DNA of 64,000 nt from CAZKTO01 sp964555685 (lineage in GTDB: Bacteria; Chloroflexota; Dehalococcoidia; SHYB01). Below are positions 32,742 to 40,975 of this stretch, piece after piece. The notes below the pieces were generated by a model. It made no database searches. It worked only from the letters and a program-made list of their open reading frames with translations, and was not told where the DNA came from. The position numbers and the translations under genes were made by a program. Location of the stretch: contig CAZKTO010000005.1 in the NCBI GenBank assembly GCA_964555685.1, positions 12,687 through 76,686 of the forward strand, read 5' to 3'. Numbering within the stretch: position 1 is the first letter of the stretch; each line of letters opens with the position of its first letter.

Positions 32742-33932
32742 ATGGCCGCCCCCGCGCCACGCCTGAAGGATGAGGTCGCCCGGCTCGCGCCCGAGCTGGT
32801 GGAGCTGCGCCGCGACCTGCACCGGCATCCCGAGCTCTCCTTCCAGGAGCACCGGACGGCCGCGCTCCTGGCCGAGCGGCTGCGTCGTCTGGGCCTGGGC
32901 GTCCGGGAGGGCGTGGGCAAGACGGGGGTCGTCGGGCTGATCGCGGGCAGGGCCGGCGGAAAGACCATCGCGCTGCGGGCCGATATCGACGCCCTCCCCA
33001 TCGCCGAGGAGAGCGCCAGCCCGTACCGCTCGTCCGTCCAAGGCGTCATGCACGCCTGCGGCCACGACGGGCATGCGGCGGCTCTTCTGGGCGCCGCCCA
33101 TGTGCTGGCCGGCCTGTGCGGCTCCTTCGACGGTGCCGTGAAGCTCTTCTTTCAGCCGGCGGAGGAGACGGCCAACGGGGCCGAGGCGATGATCAAGGAC
33201 GGCGCCATGGACGACCCGAAGGTGGACGGCGTCCTCTCGGTCCACCTGTGGAACTACCTGCCGGTGGGCGCCGTGGGCCTGCGGCCCGGGCCCATGTGGG
33301 CCTCCGCCGACGATATCCGCATCACCATCAAGGGCAAGGGCGGGCACGCCGCTCTGCCGCACCAGACCATCGACCCGATCCCCGTGGCGGCGCAGGTCGT
33401 CCTGGCCCTCCAGAACCTCGTGGCCCGCGAGATCTCCCCCTTCGAGCCCGTCGTCCTGACCTTCGGCTCCATCCAGGGCGGCAGCGCCTTCAACGTCATC
33501 CCCGGCGCCGTTTCGCTGGCGGGCACGCTGCGCGCCTACGACATGGCCCTGCGAGACCGGATCGTGCGGCGCGCCGAGGAGATCGTGGCCGGCCTCTGCC
33601 AGGCGATGCGGACGAGCTACACCTTTGAGGCCCGGCTCTGCTGCCCGCCCGTCGTCAACGACCCCGGCATGACGGAGCTCGTGCGCACCGTGGCCGGGCG
33701 CATCGTGGGGCCTGAGCGGGTCGTCACCATCGACCGCAGCATGGTCGGCGACGACGTGGCGTTCTTCAACATGAGGGCGCCCGGATGCCACATCATGGTC
33801 GGCTCGGGCAACCCGGCCCTCGGCCTCGACAAGCCGCACCATCACCCGCAGTTCGACTTCGACGAGGCGGCCCTGCCCATCGCCGCCGAGGTGCTGGCGG
33901 CCTGCGCGCTGGAGTTCCTGGGGCGGCGGTAG
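32742..33932 (+). CDS. M20 family metallo-amidohydrolase (hippurate/IAA-amino acid hydrolase type)
   Basis: 396 residues. ELRRDLHRHPELSFQE near residue 20, LRADIDALPI, then HACGHDGHAA supply metal ligands (His-Asp region), PAEETANGAEAMIKDGAM contains the catalytic glutamate pair, and a dimerisation domain (about 185-290) includes GKGGHAALPHQTIDPI. A further ligand is in LDKPHHHPQFDFDE. These enzymes remove acyl or aryl groups from amino acids (for example N-acyl-L-amino acids) using two metal ions in the cytoplasm. The start at 32742 precedes the typical N-terminus. No operon partner is evident. Confidence 0.88.
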   Translation: MAAPAPRLKDEVARLAPELVELRRDLHRHPELSFQEHRTAALLAERLRRLGLGVREGVGKTGVVGLIAGRAGGKTIALRADIDALPIAEESASPYRSSVQGVMHACGHDGHAAALLGAAHVLAGLCGSFDGAVKLFFQPAEETANGAEAMIKDGAMDDPKVDGVLSVHLWNYLPVGAVGLRPGPMWASADDIRITIKGKGGHAALPHQTIDPIPVAAQVVLALQNLVAREISPFEPVVLTFGSIQGGSAFNVIPGAVSLAGTLRAYDMALRDRIVRRAEEIVAGLCQAMRTSYTFEARLCCPPVVNDPGMTELVRTVAGRIVGPERVVTIDRSMVGDDVAFFNMRAPGCHIMVGSGNPALGLDKPHHHPQFDFDEAALPIAAEVLAACALEFLGRR

Positions 33933-34028
33933 CCGGCGGGACGCCCCTGGGCAATGCGGGCTTACGGATCGCCCGCCTACGACGGGCCCCACGGGAGCTT
34001 ACCGTCGTCACCGGGAACTCATCCCGAA

Positions 34029-34074
34029 ATTCCCTCCCCCATGATGGGGGAGGGTGAGGGTGGGGGTGAGCTTT
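34029..34074. repeat. Intergenic CT-rich palindromic element copy
   Basis: AATTCCCTCCCCCATGATGG, then GGGAGGGTGAGGGTGGGGGTGAG. The order and arms match the copies inside lhr, in the same coding-sense orientation as a plus-strand gene would read them. It lies between the M20 and SRAP genes, with a second CTCTCC/GGAGAGG palindrome just after it (34079-34112). Confidence 0.7.
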
Positions 34075-34182
34075 GCCCCCTCTCCTCTTATCCTCTCCCG
34101 CCAGAGGAGAGGAAGTTTAGACTTCGGCAGGCAGCGAAAGCACTTTTTGTGCAAAGCCCTGGAGGGGTGACGGAGCCCCCGC

Positions 34183-34869
34183 CTACCCCACCGGCTCGAT
34201 GCACGCCGCCGACTCGTTCTTCGCCGAGTTCACCAGCGGCGAGACCTGGTAGGCCTCCATGGAGCCCGCCGGGAAGGGGCTCAGCACCCCAGCCAGCACC
34301 GCCGCGTCCTCGATGCGGCCATCGAGCCAGAGCCGCTCGGCCTCCTCGGAGAGGATCACCGGCATGCGGTCGTGGATGGCGGCGACGAGGGCGTTGGCGG
34401 CGACGAGGGCGTTGGCGGCGGCGGTGACGATGGCGCAGGAGCGTAAGTACCCGCCCGTGGGCGCCCTCCACGCCTCCCACAGGCCCGCGAAGGCGAAGGG
34501 CTCCCGCGACCGGAGCACGATGCGCATCGGCGTCCTGCTGCCCGCCGCGTCCTTGCGCCACTCGTAGAAGCTATCGGCCAGGACCAGGCAGCGCCTCTTT
34601 TTGAACGCGTTCCGAAAGGCCGGCTTCTGCGCAACCTCCTCGGCGCGGGCATTGATCATCTTGTATCCGATCTTCGGGTCCTTGGCCCAGAACGGGACCA
34701 GCCCCCAGCGCATCATCTGGCCCCGGCGCTCGCTGCTGGCGGTGACGGCGAGCACCTCCTGCGTGGGCGCAATGTTGTAGCGCGGCTGGTGGGCCAGCTC
34801 CTCGCTCTGGAACTGGAAGCGCTGCTCCAGCGCCCGCAGGCCGGTGGTGAGGGTGTAGCGTCCGCACAC
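34183..34869 (-). CDS. SRAP domain protein (YedK/HMCES family)
   Basis: 228 residues from a GTG at 34869, chosen because the next codon gives the obligatory Cys2 (fMet-C-G-R-Y), which after Met removal links to abasic DNA. Further family motifs are YNIAPTQEVLAV, RWGLVPFWAKD, NARAEEVAQKPAF, FYEW and the active-site IHDRMPVIL. SRAP proteins shield abasic sites in single-stranded DNA. An 18-base perfect tandem duplication (34382-34417) repeats NALVAA just before IHDRMP, adding six residues beside the active site. It is downstream of an enoyl-CoA hydratase gene, with about 20 bases between. Confidence 0.88.
   Translation of the reverse strand: MCGRYTLTTGLRALEQRFQFQSEELAHQPRYNIAPTQEVLAVTASSERRGQMMRWGLVPFWAKDPKIGYKMINARAEEVAQKPAFRNAFKKRRCLVLADSFYEWRKDAAGSRTPMRIVLRSREPFAFAGLWEAWRAPTGGYLRSCAIVTAAANALVAANALVAAIHDRMPVILSEEAERLWLDGRIEDAAVLAGVLSPFPAGSMEAYQVSPLVNSAKNESAACIEPVG
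34382..34417. repeat. 18-bp tandem duplication inside the SRAP gene
   Basis: Two identical 18-base units, GCGACGAGGGCGTTGGCG, at 34382-34399 and 34400-34417, encoding a duplicated ANALVA-type hexapeptide. The reading frame is kept. Confidence 0.9.
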
Positions 34870-34889
34870 GGCGGGAACCCACGGCGGCT

Positions 34890-35705
34890 CTAGAGTCCGC
34901 CGATGGAGCCCTCGTCGGGCAGGGGGCCGCGGAACTGGGGCTTGCGCCGCTCGCGAAAGGCCCGCCCGCCCTCGGCGATATCCTGGTTGGCGAAGGCCGC
35001 GTTGGTCAGGATGGCCAGGTTCTGGTAGGGCAGGTGGTCGGCGTACGACCGCCCGATGCTGCCGTACACGACGTGCTTGGACAGGGCCAGAGCCATAGGC
35101 GGCCCGGCGGCGATGCGCTGGGCCAGCTCCATCGTCTTCTCCATGAGCTGGCCACCCGGATAGACGTGGCTGACGAGCCCGATGCGCAGCGCCTCTTGAG
35201 CGCCGATGATGTCGGCGGTGTAGATGAGCTCGAGGGCCTTGGAGAGCCCGACGGCCTGGGGCAGTGTGTGGCCGACGCCATCGAGGACCGTCATGCCGAT
35301 ATTGGCGAAGATGGCGGAGAAGCGGGCCTCCTCCGCGGCGAGGCGGATGTCGCAGCCCAGGGCCAGCCCCAGCCCGCCCCCCGCGGCGACCCCGTTGACG
35401 GCGGCGATGGTGGGCTTGCTCAGGGCCTGCAGCCGGGCGATCCACTGGCGCGAGTAGTCGAGGGTGGGGCGCCGCCGCTTCTGGCTCGAAAGGTCCGTCT
35501 GCTTCAGGTCGATCCCCGAGCAGAACCCTCGCCCGGCGCCGGTGATGACGACGACCCGGGCGCTGTCGTCCTCGTTGAGGCGGGCCCACTCGCGCTCGAG
35601 TCCGTCCAGCATCCCCTGGGTGAGAGCGTTCAGCGCCTGGGGCCGGTCCAGCGTGATAAGGGCCACCGGGCCCCGCTGCTCGAACACGAGCTCGCTCGTT
35701 TCCAT
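34890..35705 (-). CDS. Enoyl-CoA hydratase/isomerase family protein
   Basis: 271 residues of the crotonase fold. VALITLDRPQALNALTQGML, then the oxyanion-hole strand GAGRGFCSGIDLKQ, AAVNGVAAGGGLGLALGCDIRLAAEEARF, and IGMTVLDGVGHTLPQAVGLSKALELIYTAD with the second catalytic region. The usual catalytic Glu pair is not both obvious: the first site reads DGVGHTLP where an E is often found, so the reaction (hydratase, isomerase or another crotonase) is open. The gene precedes the SRAP gene on the same strand. A role in acyl-CoA breakdown fits the CoA-transferase-rich neighbourhood. Confidence 0.85.
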   Translation of the reverse strand: METSELVFEQRGPVALITLDRPQALNALTQGMLDGLEREWARLNEDDSARVVVITGAGRGFCSGIDLKQTDLSSQKRRRPTLDYSRQWIARLQALSKPTIAAVNGVAAGGGLGLALGCDIRLAAEEARFSAIFANIGMTVLDGVGHTLPQAVGLSKALELIYTADIIGAQEALRIGLVSHVYPGGQLMEKTMELAQRIAAGPPMALALSKHVVYGSIGRSYADHLPYQNLAILTNAAFANQDIAEGGRAFRERRKPQFRGPLPDEGSIGGL

Positions 35706-35818
35706 GAGGCTCCTCTTTGGGACGGGGGCCGGTCCAGCCTCGCGGCGGACTACTGCCAGCGCCGGGGCTGGAGACCCGCCATCTCGTAGATGCCGCTCAC
35801 GGCGACCCGCTCGTCGTC

Positions 35819-35965
35819 TCAGTGGACCATGGGCCCCTGGACAAGACGATAGTCCACGGGGCTCAGACGCCGGCCGCCGCCATCCGGCGCGAAACGCGGG
35901 CTGGTGCCGTTGAGCCAGTTGGCGAGCCGTCCGATGGGCCGCGCCATCGTGATGAGCAGGCGCAT
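35819..35965 (-). CDS. Possible small basic protein
   Basis: A 48-codon frame beginning MRLLITMARPIGRLANWLN and ending QGPMVH, with a GGAGG site nine bases before the ATG (35965). No recognisable family; the region may instead be the decayed end of an older gene. Confidence 0.3.
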   Translation of the reverse strand: MRLLITMARPIGRLANWLNGTSPRFAPDGGGRRLSPVDYRLVQGPMVH

Positions 35966-36029
35966 AGGGAGCGTCCTCCAGGACAGTCCTATCCTACGCC
36001 GCCGCCGCCGAATGGGTCAACAGGACAGC

Positions 36030-36059
36030 TTGACAGCACAGTTTGGCGTCACCTATAGT
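36030..36059 (+). promoter_or_regulatory. Strong sigma-70-type promoter for the binding-lipoprotein gene
   Basis: Consensus -35 TTGACA (36030-36035), 18-base spacer, -10 TATAGT (36054-36059). Transcription from about 36066 gives a leader of about 50 bases to the ATG at 36117. Confidence 0.8.
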
Positions 36060-36116
36060 GCTCTATTCCATCGGCTTCTGGGTTCGGGTTGGTTTCCAGG
36101 GGGAGGAGGGCGTCCG

Positions 36117-37922
36117 ATGCTTCAGCGCGTGCCCCTGTACTCGGTCATCGCCTTGGCCACCATTGTCATGCTGGTGGTCGCCGCCTGCGGCGGCGGTGAG
36201 GAGCCGACGGCCGCCCCCACCGCCGCGCCTCCGCCCACGGCCACGTCGGCACCGCAGGCGACCGCCGTCCCAACGCAGCCGCCGCTGCCCACGGCGACGA
36301 GGGCCCCCACGCCGACGCCGGGGCCCACGGCCACGCCAGCGACGGTCGTAGAGCGGCCCGTCCGAGGCGGCATCTTCCGCGATCGCCTCAACCAGGACAT
36401 CACGCGAGGCCTGAGCTGGGATGCCCACCAGCAAGGCGGCATCGTTCAGATCCGGGTGGTGCCCAACATCGTCAGCGGCGTTCTCATCGCGGACAAGTTC
36501 GATCCTGGCAAGGTCCTGCCCTACCTGGCGGATAGCTGGAGCTACAGCTCCGACGGCACCGCCTTGACCTTAAAGTTCCCCACGGGCGTCAAGTACCACG
36601 ACGGCCAGGCGTTCAAGGTCAGTGACGTGATCTGGTCCTACAACCGCATTCGGGGAGCGGTCAACACCGGGTACATCAGCCACGTCAAGGACCTCTTCCT
36701 GCCCTACGTCAAGTCGCTGGAGGCGCCAGACGAGCAGACGCTGGTGGTTCGGCTGAACTTCCCATCGCAGACCTTCCTGTACTCCGTGACAAACCTGTTC
36801 GCCGTGGTCTATGCGGAGCGCTTCGGGAACGAGTACGTGACCGACACCAACAAACCCCCCATCGGCACCGGTCCGTTCAAGTTCGAGGAGCGCAAGCCCG
36901 ATATCAGCATCAAGGTGCGGCGCAACCCCACCTACCATAGAAAAGACAAGTCCGGGGAGCCGCTGCCCTATCTCGACGGCATCGACTACGAGATCATCCC
37001 CGATAGCTTCACCGCCTTCTCCGCCCTTCGGGTCGGCAAGTTCCTCCAGGGCGATCCCTTCGATCCCGGGCTGCTGAACACCAACATCGAGCAGTTCAAG
37101 CGGGAGTTCCCCGATTGGACCTTCGGGGTCGACTTCGGGGCCTGGAGGGAGTACGTCTTCCGGAACAAGCCGCCCTGGAACGACGCCCGCATCCGGAGGG
37201 CTCTGGACCTCCTGATCGACCGGCCGGCCTTCGTGAACGTGGTGGCGCCCGGATACGGCAGCCCCATCGCCAGCCCCATGCTGCCGCCCGAGCTCGGCGG
37301 CATATGGGGCCTGACCGCCCAGGAGACGAGCCGGCTTATCAACACCGGTCCGGTGACGCCGCAGATCATCGCCGAGGCCCGCAGGCTCTTCCAAGAGGCT
37401 GGAATCAAGTTCGACGGGTTCGAGTTCGAGTTTCGAGGCCTGGGCCTCCTGCAATACGACAATGATGCGCTCGTTCTGAAAGACCATTGGGAGAAGGCCG
37501 GGCTGAAGGTGAACTTCACCATCAAGGGCGGCCCCATTGAGTTCACCCAGAAGCGCATCTCGGGCGAGTTCGACATCTACTACGTGCCGGCCTCGTCCGC
37601 CGGCGACGACCCCGACTTCGTCCTGGGGCGCTTCTTCCCCACGGGCGCCGGCGAGAACTTTGGCCGCCACAGCGACTCCGAGATCGACCGCCTCTACAAC
37701 CTGCAACAGCGCACGATCGACTTCGCCAAACGGAAAGAGATCGCGCAAGAGCTCCAGCGCTACATCCTGACCACCGGCAACTGGCACCCCAAGGTCGCCT
37801 GGGCGGGCTCCTGGCAAGCCCGCTCGCCGCGGATCCGCAACCACACGTTGCTTTGCGGCAACGCCTACTGCTCCCGCGTCCGGTACGAGGACATCTGGGT
37901 CGTCCCTGAAGCGGCGAGGTAG
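36117..37922 (+). CDS. ABC transporter substrate-binding lipoprotein, family 5
   Basis: 601 residues. Signal peptide (YSVIALATIVMLVVAAC) with lipobox Cys at about residue 22, a Thr/Pro/Ala tether (28-80), then a family 5 binding domain. GGIFRDRLNQDITRGLSWD, LPYLADSWSYSSDGTALTLKF, YHDGQAFKVSDVIWSYNRIR and GTGPFKFEERKPD are diagnostic. The second lobe contains AWREYVFRNKPPWNDARIRRALDLLIDR. It is monocistronic, with a promoter before and a terminator after, and has no permease next door. It is only distantly related to the two binding proteins at 21.6-27.9 kb. Likely substrate: peptides, nickel or opine-like compounds; undecided. Confidence 0.9.
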   Translation: MLQRVPLYSVIALATIVMLVVAACGGGEEPTAAPTAAPPPTATSAPQATAVPTQPPLPTATRAPTPTPGPTATPATVVERPVRGGIFRDRLNQDITRGLSWDAHQQGGIVQIRVVPNIVSGVLIADKFDPGKVLPYLADSWSYSSDGTALTLKFPTGVKYHDGQAFKVSDVIWSYNRIRGAVNTGYISHVKDLFLPYVKSLEAPDEQTLVVRLNFPSQTFLYSVTNLFAVVYAERFGNEYVTDTNKPPIGTGPFKFEERKPDISIKVRRNPTYHRKDKSGEPLPYLDGIDYEIIPDSFTAFSALRVGKFLQGDPFDPGLLNTNIEQFKREFPDWTFGVDFGAWREYVFRNKPPWNDARIRRALDLLIDRPAFVNVVAPGYGSPIASPMLPPELGGIWGLTAQETSRLINTGPVTPQIIAEARRLFQEAGIKFDGFEFEFRGLGLLQYDNDALVLKDHWEKAGLKVNFTIKGGPIEFTQKRISGEFDIYYVPASSAGDDPDFVLGRFFPTGAGENFGRHSDSEIDRLYNLQQRTIDFAKRKEIAQELQRYILTTGNWHPKVAWAGSWQARSPRIRNHTLLCGNAYCSRVRYEDIWVVPEAAR

Positions 37923-37950
37923 CGGGCAGCACGCCGCCTGCAGACGAACG

Positions 37951-37987
37951 CCACGCCCCGGGGGCCGGCCTCCGGGGCGTGGTCTTG
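37951..37987 (+). terminator. Intrinsic terminator after the binding-lipoprotein gene
   Basis: CCACGCCCCGG (37951-37961) pairs with CCGGGGCGTGG (37972-37982) and TCTTGT follows, 29 bases after the stop. Confidence 0.8.
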
Positions 37988-38117
37988 TGCTACGTGCCTA
38001 TCCGAAAACCCCGGCGGTTTAGCATGTCATACAGGCACAAGCGAGATGCAGCCCGCCTACGGCGGGTTGTCTTCTGTCGGGCACGGCCACTGCCGGGGGG
38101 ATAGGCCTGGGTATTCC

Positions 38118-38191
38118 TGTCATTCTGAACGAGTCTGCGAGTGAAGAATCCCAGATTCATTCGCCCCGACTTGTCGGGGCTCAGAATGACA
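38118..38191. repeat. Small inverted-repeat element, TGTCATTCTGA family
   Basis: Perfect 11-base terminal inverted repeats TGTCATTCTGA (38118-38128) and TCAGAATGACA (38181-38191) enclose GAAGAATCCCAGATTC and the palindrome CCCCGACTTGTCGGGG (38164-38179). The 74-base element sits upstream of the purF promoter; together with other short repeats it fills the gene-free stretch 37988-38217. Confidence 0.75.
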
Positions 38192-38217
38192 TTTGGCAGG
38201 TGTGAGTGCGGGGCGCG

Positions 38218-38247
38218 TTGACCGGCCGCGCAGCGCGGGACTATACT
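38218..38247 (+). promoter_or_regulatory. purF promoter
   Basis: TTGACC (38218-38223), 18-base spacer, TATACT (38242-38247). Predicted transcript start near 38254, 60 bases before the purF start codon. Confidence 0.7.
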
Positions 38248-38314
38248 ATTTGAGCTACCGCTGGCCCCTGTCCTTTCCGGAGCCCTGCCACTCCGTACCA
38301 CCGAAGGAGCCGGG

Positions 38315-39712
38315 TTGCTCGACAGCCTGAAAGAGAGTTGCGGCGTCTTTGGCGTCTACGCCCCCGGCGAAGACGTATCCAGGGTTACCTTCTTCGGCAT
38401 CTACACCCTGCAGCACCGCGGCCAGGAGAGCGCCGGCATCGCCACGGCCGACGGCAAGCGCATTCGCGTCCACAAGCGCATGGGTCTCGTCTCCCAGGTG
38501 TTCGGGGAGCACGACCTCGAACGGCTGACGGGGCACATCGCTATCGGCCACACGCGCTACTCCACCACCGGCGCCAGCAATCCGGCCAACGCCCAGCCGT
38601 TCCTGGTCGAGGGCCCGGCCGGCCCGCTGGCCCTGGGCCATAACGGGAATATCATCAACGCCCTGGAGCTCCGGAACGAGCTCCTGGCCCAGGGCGTCCA
38701 GCCCCAGAGCACCACCGACTCCGAGGTCATAGCCTGGCACCTGGCGCTGGCGCCGGGCCGCACCTGGGAGGAGCGCGTTCGGTACGTCATGGGGCGCTTG
38801 CAGGGCGCGTACAGTCTCGTCGTCCTCACGCCCGAGAGCCTGATGGCGCTGCGCGACCCGCTGGGGGTGCGGCCCCTGTGCTTCGGCCGGTTCAATGACG
38901 GATGGGTCGTCGCCTCCGAGAGTTGCGCTCTCGACCACCTGGGCGCCCATGTAGAAGACGAGGTGCAGCCCGGCGAGGTCATCGTCATCGATGGAGGGGG
39001 CATGCGCCGGTTCCAGGCGGTGGAGAGCCGGCCCCGCGCATCCTGCGTCTTCGAGCAGATCTACTTCGCCCGGCCCGATAGCCGCCTGGACGGGATGCTG
39101 AACTACCAGGCGCGGGAGGCCATGGGCGCGCAGCTGGCCATCGAGCATCCGGCCCAGGCCGACATCGCCACCGGCGTTCCGGACTCGGCCACCGCGGCGG
39201 GCCTGGGCTTCGCGCGCCAGGCGGGGGTCCCCTACACCGAGATCTTCTCCAAGAACCGCTACGTAGGGCGGACCTTCATCCAGCCCGACCAGCGGCTGCG
39301 CGACCTGGGCGTGCGCCTGAAGTTCAATCCCCTCATCGACGTCATCCGGGGGAAGCGCATCGTGCTGGTGGACGATAGCATCGTGCGGGGGACGACGACG
39401 CCGCACGTGGTAAGCCTGCTGCGGAAGGCGGGCGCCACGGAGGTCCACCTGCGCATCTGCGCCCCGCCCATCCGCTGGTCCTGCCACTTCGGCGTGGACA
39501 TGGCCACCCGCGGCGAGCTCATCGCCGCCCACAAGTCTATCGAGGAGATCCGCCGGTACATCGGGGCGGACAGCCTCGGCTACCTGAGCGTCGAGGGCCT
39601 TACCAAGGCCGTCGGCGGGACGTCCAACAAGCACTGCATGGCCTGCTTCACCGGCCACTACCCCATCCCCGTCCAGCTGGAGCTGGACAAGTTCGTCCTG
39701 GAAACGGTGTAG
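38315..39712 (+). CDS. purF: Amidophosphoribosyltransferase
   Basis: 465 residues. PurF makes 5-phosphoribosylamine from PRPP and glutamine, the first committed step of purine synthesis. It starts with TTG (38315) behind AAGGAG. The first eight residues (MLDSLKES) form a propeptide before the catalytic Cys of CGVFGVY, as in the Bacillus-type enzyme. HTRYSTTGASNPANAQP and GHNGNIIN are glutaminase motifs, VLVDDSIVRGTTT is the PRPP loop. Cysteines in RASCVFE, SCHFG and CMACFTG match the ligands of the 4Fe-4S cluster of that subfamily. purM follows after 24 bases. Confidence 0.95.
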   Translation: MLDSLKESCGVFGVYAPGEDVSRVTFFGIYTLQHRGQESAGIATADGKRIRVHKRMGLVSQVFGEHDLERLTGHIAIGHTRYSTTGASNPANAQPFLVEGPAGPLALGHNGNIINALELRNELLAQGVQPQSTTDSEVIAWHLALAPGRTWEERVRYVMGRLQGAYSLVVLTPESLMALRDPLGVRPLCFGRFNDGWVVASESCALDHLGAHVEDEVQPGEVIVIDGGGMRRFQAVESRPRASCVFEQIYFARPDSRLDGMLNYQAREAMGAQLAIEHPAQADIATGVPDSATAAGLGFARQAGVPYTEIFSKNRYVGRTFIQPDQRLRDLGVRLKFNPLIDVIRGKRIVLVDDSIVRGTTTPHVVSLLRKAGATEVHLRICAPPIRWSCHFGVDMATRGELIAAHKSIEEIRRYIGADSLGYLSVEGLTKAVGGTSNKHCMACFTGHYPIPVQLELDKFVLETV

Positions 39713-39736
39713 CTCGTCTCCTTGGGGCGTCAAGAC

Positions 39737-40756
39737 ATGCCGGGCCGTCAGACCTACCGGGCGGCGGGCGTCGATATCGACGCCGCCGCTGCGGCCAAGG
39801 AGCGCATCAAGCTCCTGGCCCAGGCCACCAACCGTCCGGGCGTCATCGGCGAGGTGGGCTTCTTCGGCGGCTTCTTCCAGGTCAAGGGCTACCGCGACCC
39901 CGTGCTCGTCGCCAGCACCGACTCCGTGGGGACGAAGACGATCCTGGCCCGCCAGATGGGCATCCTGGACACGGTGGGGCACGACATCGTCAACCACTGC
40001 GTCAACGATGTCTTCGCGGGGGGCGCGGAGCCGCTCTTCTTCCTGGACTACCTTGGCCTGGGCAAGGTCGTGCCGGAGCAGGTGGAGCAGCTGGTCAAGG
40101 GGATCGCCGAGGCGTGCAAGGCGGCCAACTGCGCGCTCATCGGGGGCGAGACGGCCGAGCTGCCGGGCCTCTACAAGCCCGGCGAGTTCGACGTGGTGGG
40201 CTTCATCGTCGGGGCCGTGGAGCACGACGCGATCATCGACGGCTCGAAGGTCCAGGCGGGGGATGCGCTCCTGGGCATCCCGTCCAGCGGGCTCCACACC
40301 AACGGCTACTCGCTGGCGCGCCGCGTCTTCCGGACCGACGAGGAGCCGGCGGCGCTGCGCAGGCACTACCCGGAGCTGGGCCGGACGCTGGGCGAGGCGC
40401 TGCTGGAGCCGCACCGCCCCTACTTTCCGCTCCTCAAGCCGGCGCTGCGCTCTATTCGAGGTATGGCGCATATCACGGGCGGCGGGCTTCCGGGGAACGT
40501 CCCGCGCATCCTGCCCAAGGGCCTGGCCGCCCAGTTCGACCGCAGCGCCTGGGAGGTGCCGCCCCTCTTCCGGCTCATTCAAAGGACCGGCGACGTGCCG
40601 GACGAGGAGATGGCGCGCGTCTTCAACCTGGGGATCGGCATGGTCGTCGTGGCGGGCCCAGAGGAGGCGCGCAGGATCATCGAACTCGTGCCCGAGGCGA
40701 TGCTCATCGGGTTGGTCGTGCCGCAGGCGGGCGAGGAGCGGGTGATCCTGTCGTAG
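39737..40756 (+). CDS. purM: Phosphoribosylformylglycinamidine cyclo-ligase
   Basis: 339 residues. PurM closes the imidazole ring to give aminoimidazole ribotide using ATP. TYRAAGVDIDAAAAAKERIK is the N-terminal signature; ASTDSVGTKTILA, GHDIVNHCVNDVFAGGAEPLFFLDYL, GGETAELPGLY, and SSGLHTNGYSLAR follow, with HITGGGLPGNVPRILP in the C-terminal domain. The ATG at 39737 is used, with the alternate start at 39722 less likely. It is co-transcribed with purF; purH is separated by about 220 bases carrying another small repeat. Confidence 0.95.
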   Translation: MPGRQTYRAAGVDIDAAAAAKERIKLLAQATNRPGVIGEVGFFGGFFQVKGYRDPVLVASTDSVGTKTILARQMGILDTVGHDIVNHCVNDVFAGGAEPLFFLDYLGLGKVVPEQVEQLVKGIAEACKAANCALIGGETAELPGLYKPGEFDVVGFIVGAVEHDAIIDGSKVQAGDALLGIPSSGLHTNGYSLARRVFRTDEEPAALRRHYPELGRTLGEALLEPHRPYFPLLKPALRSIRGMAHITGGGLPGNVPRILPKGLAAQFDRSAWEVPPLFRLIQRTGDVPDEEMARVFNLGIGMVVVAGPEEARRIIELVPEAMLIGLVVPQAGEERVILS

Positions 40757-40864
40757 CCGCGCTCGCACCGGGGATCGGCACGTCTGGCAACGCCGACCCG
40801 ACACCCGTTACAGACAACCCGAACTGTGGCAGCAACTTTGGCAATCAATGCTCGGCTCTCCAGC

Positions 40865-40959
40865 TGTCATGCTGAGGGAGCGGAGCGACCGAAGCATCTG
40901 GGGGTGGGCACGCCCCGCCCCAGATGCTTCGCGTCGACTTGTCGGCGCTCATAATCACA
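40865..40959. repeat. Small inverted-repeat element, TGTCATGCTGA family
   Basis: Ends TGTCATGCTGA (40865-40875) and the complement of TGTGATTATGA (40949-40959). Inside, GAAGCATCTGGGG and CCCCAGATGCTTC form a long hairpin. Related to 38118-38191. It lies 17 bases before purH and might shape the leader of that gene. Confidence 0.7.
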
Positions 40960-40975
40960 TGCTGAAGAGGTCCCC

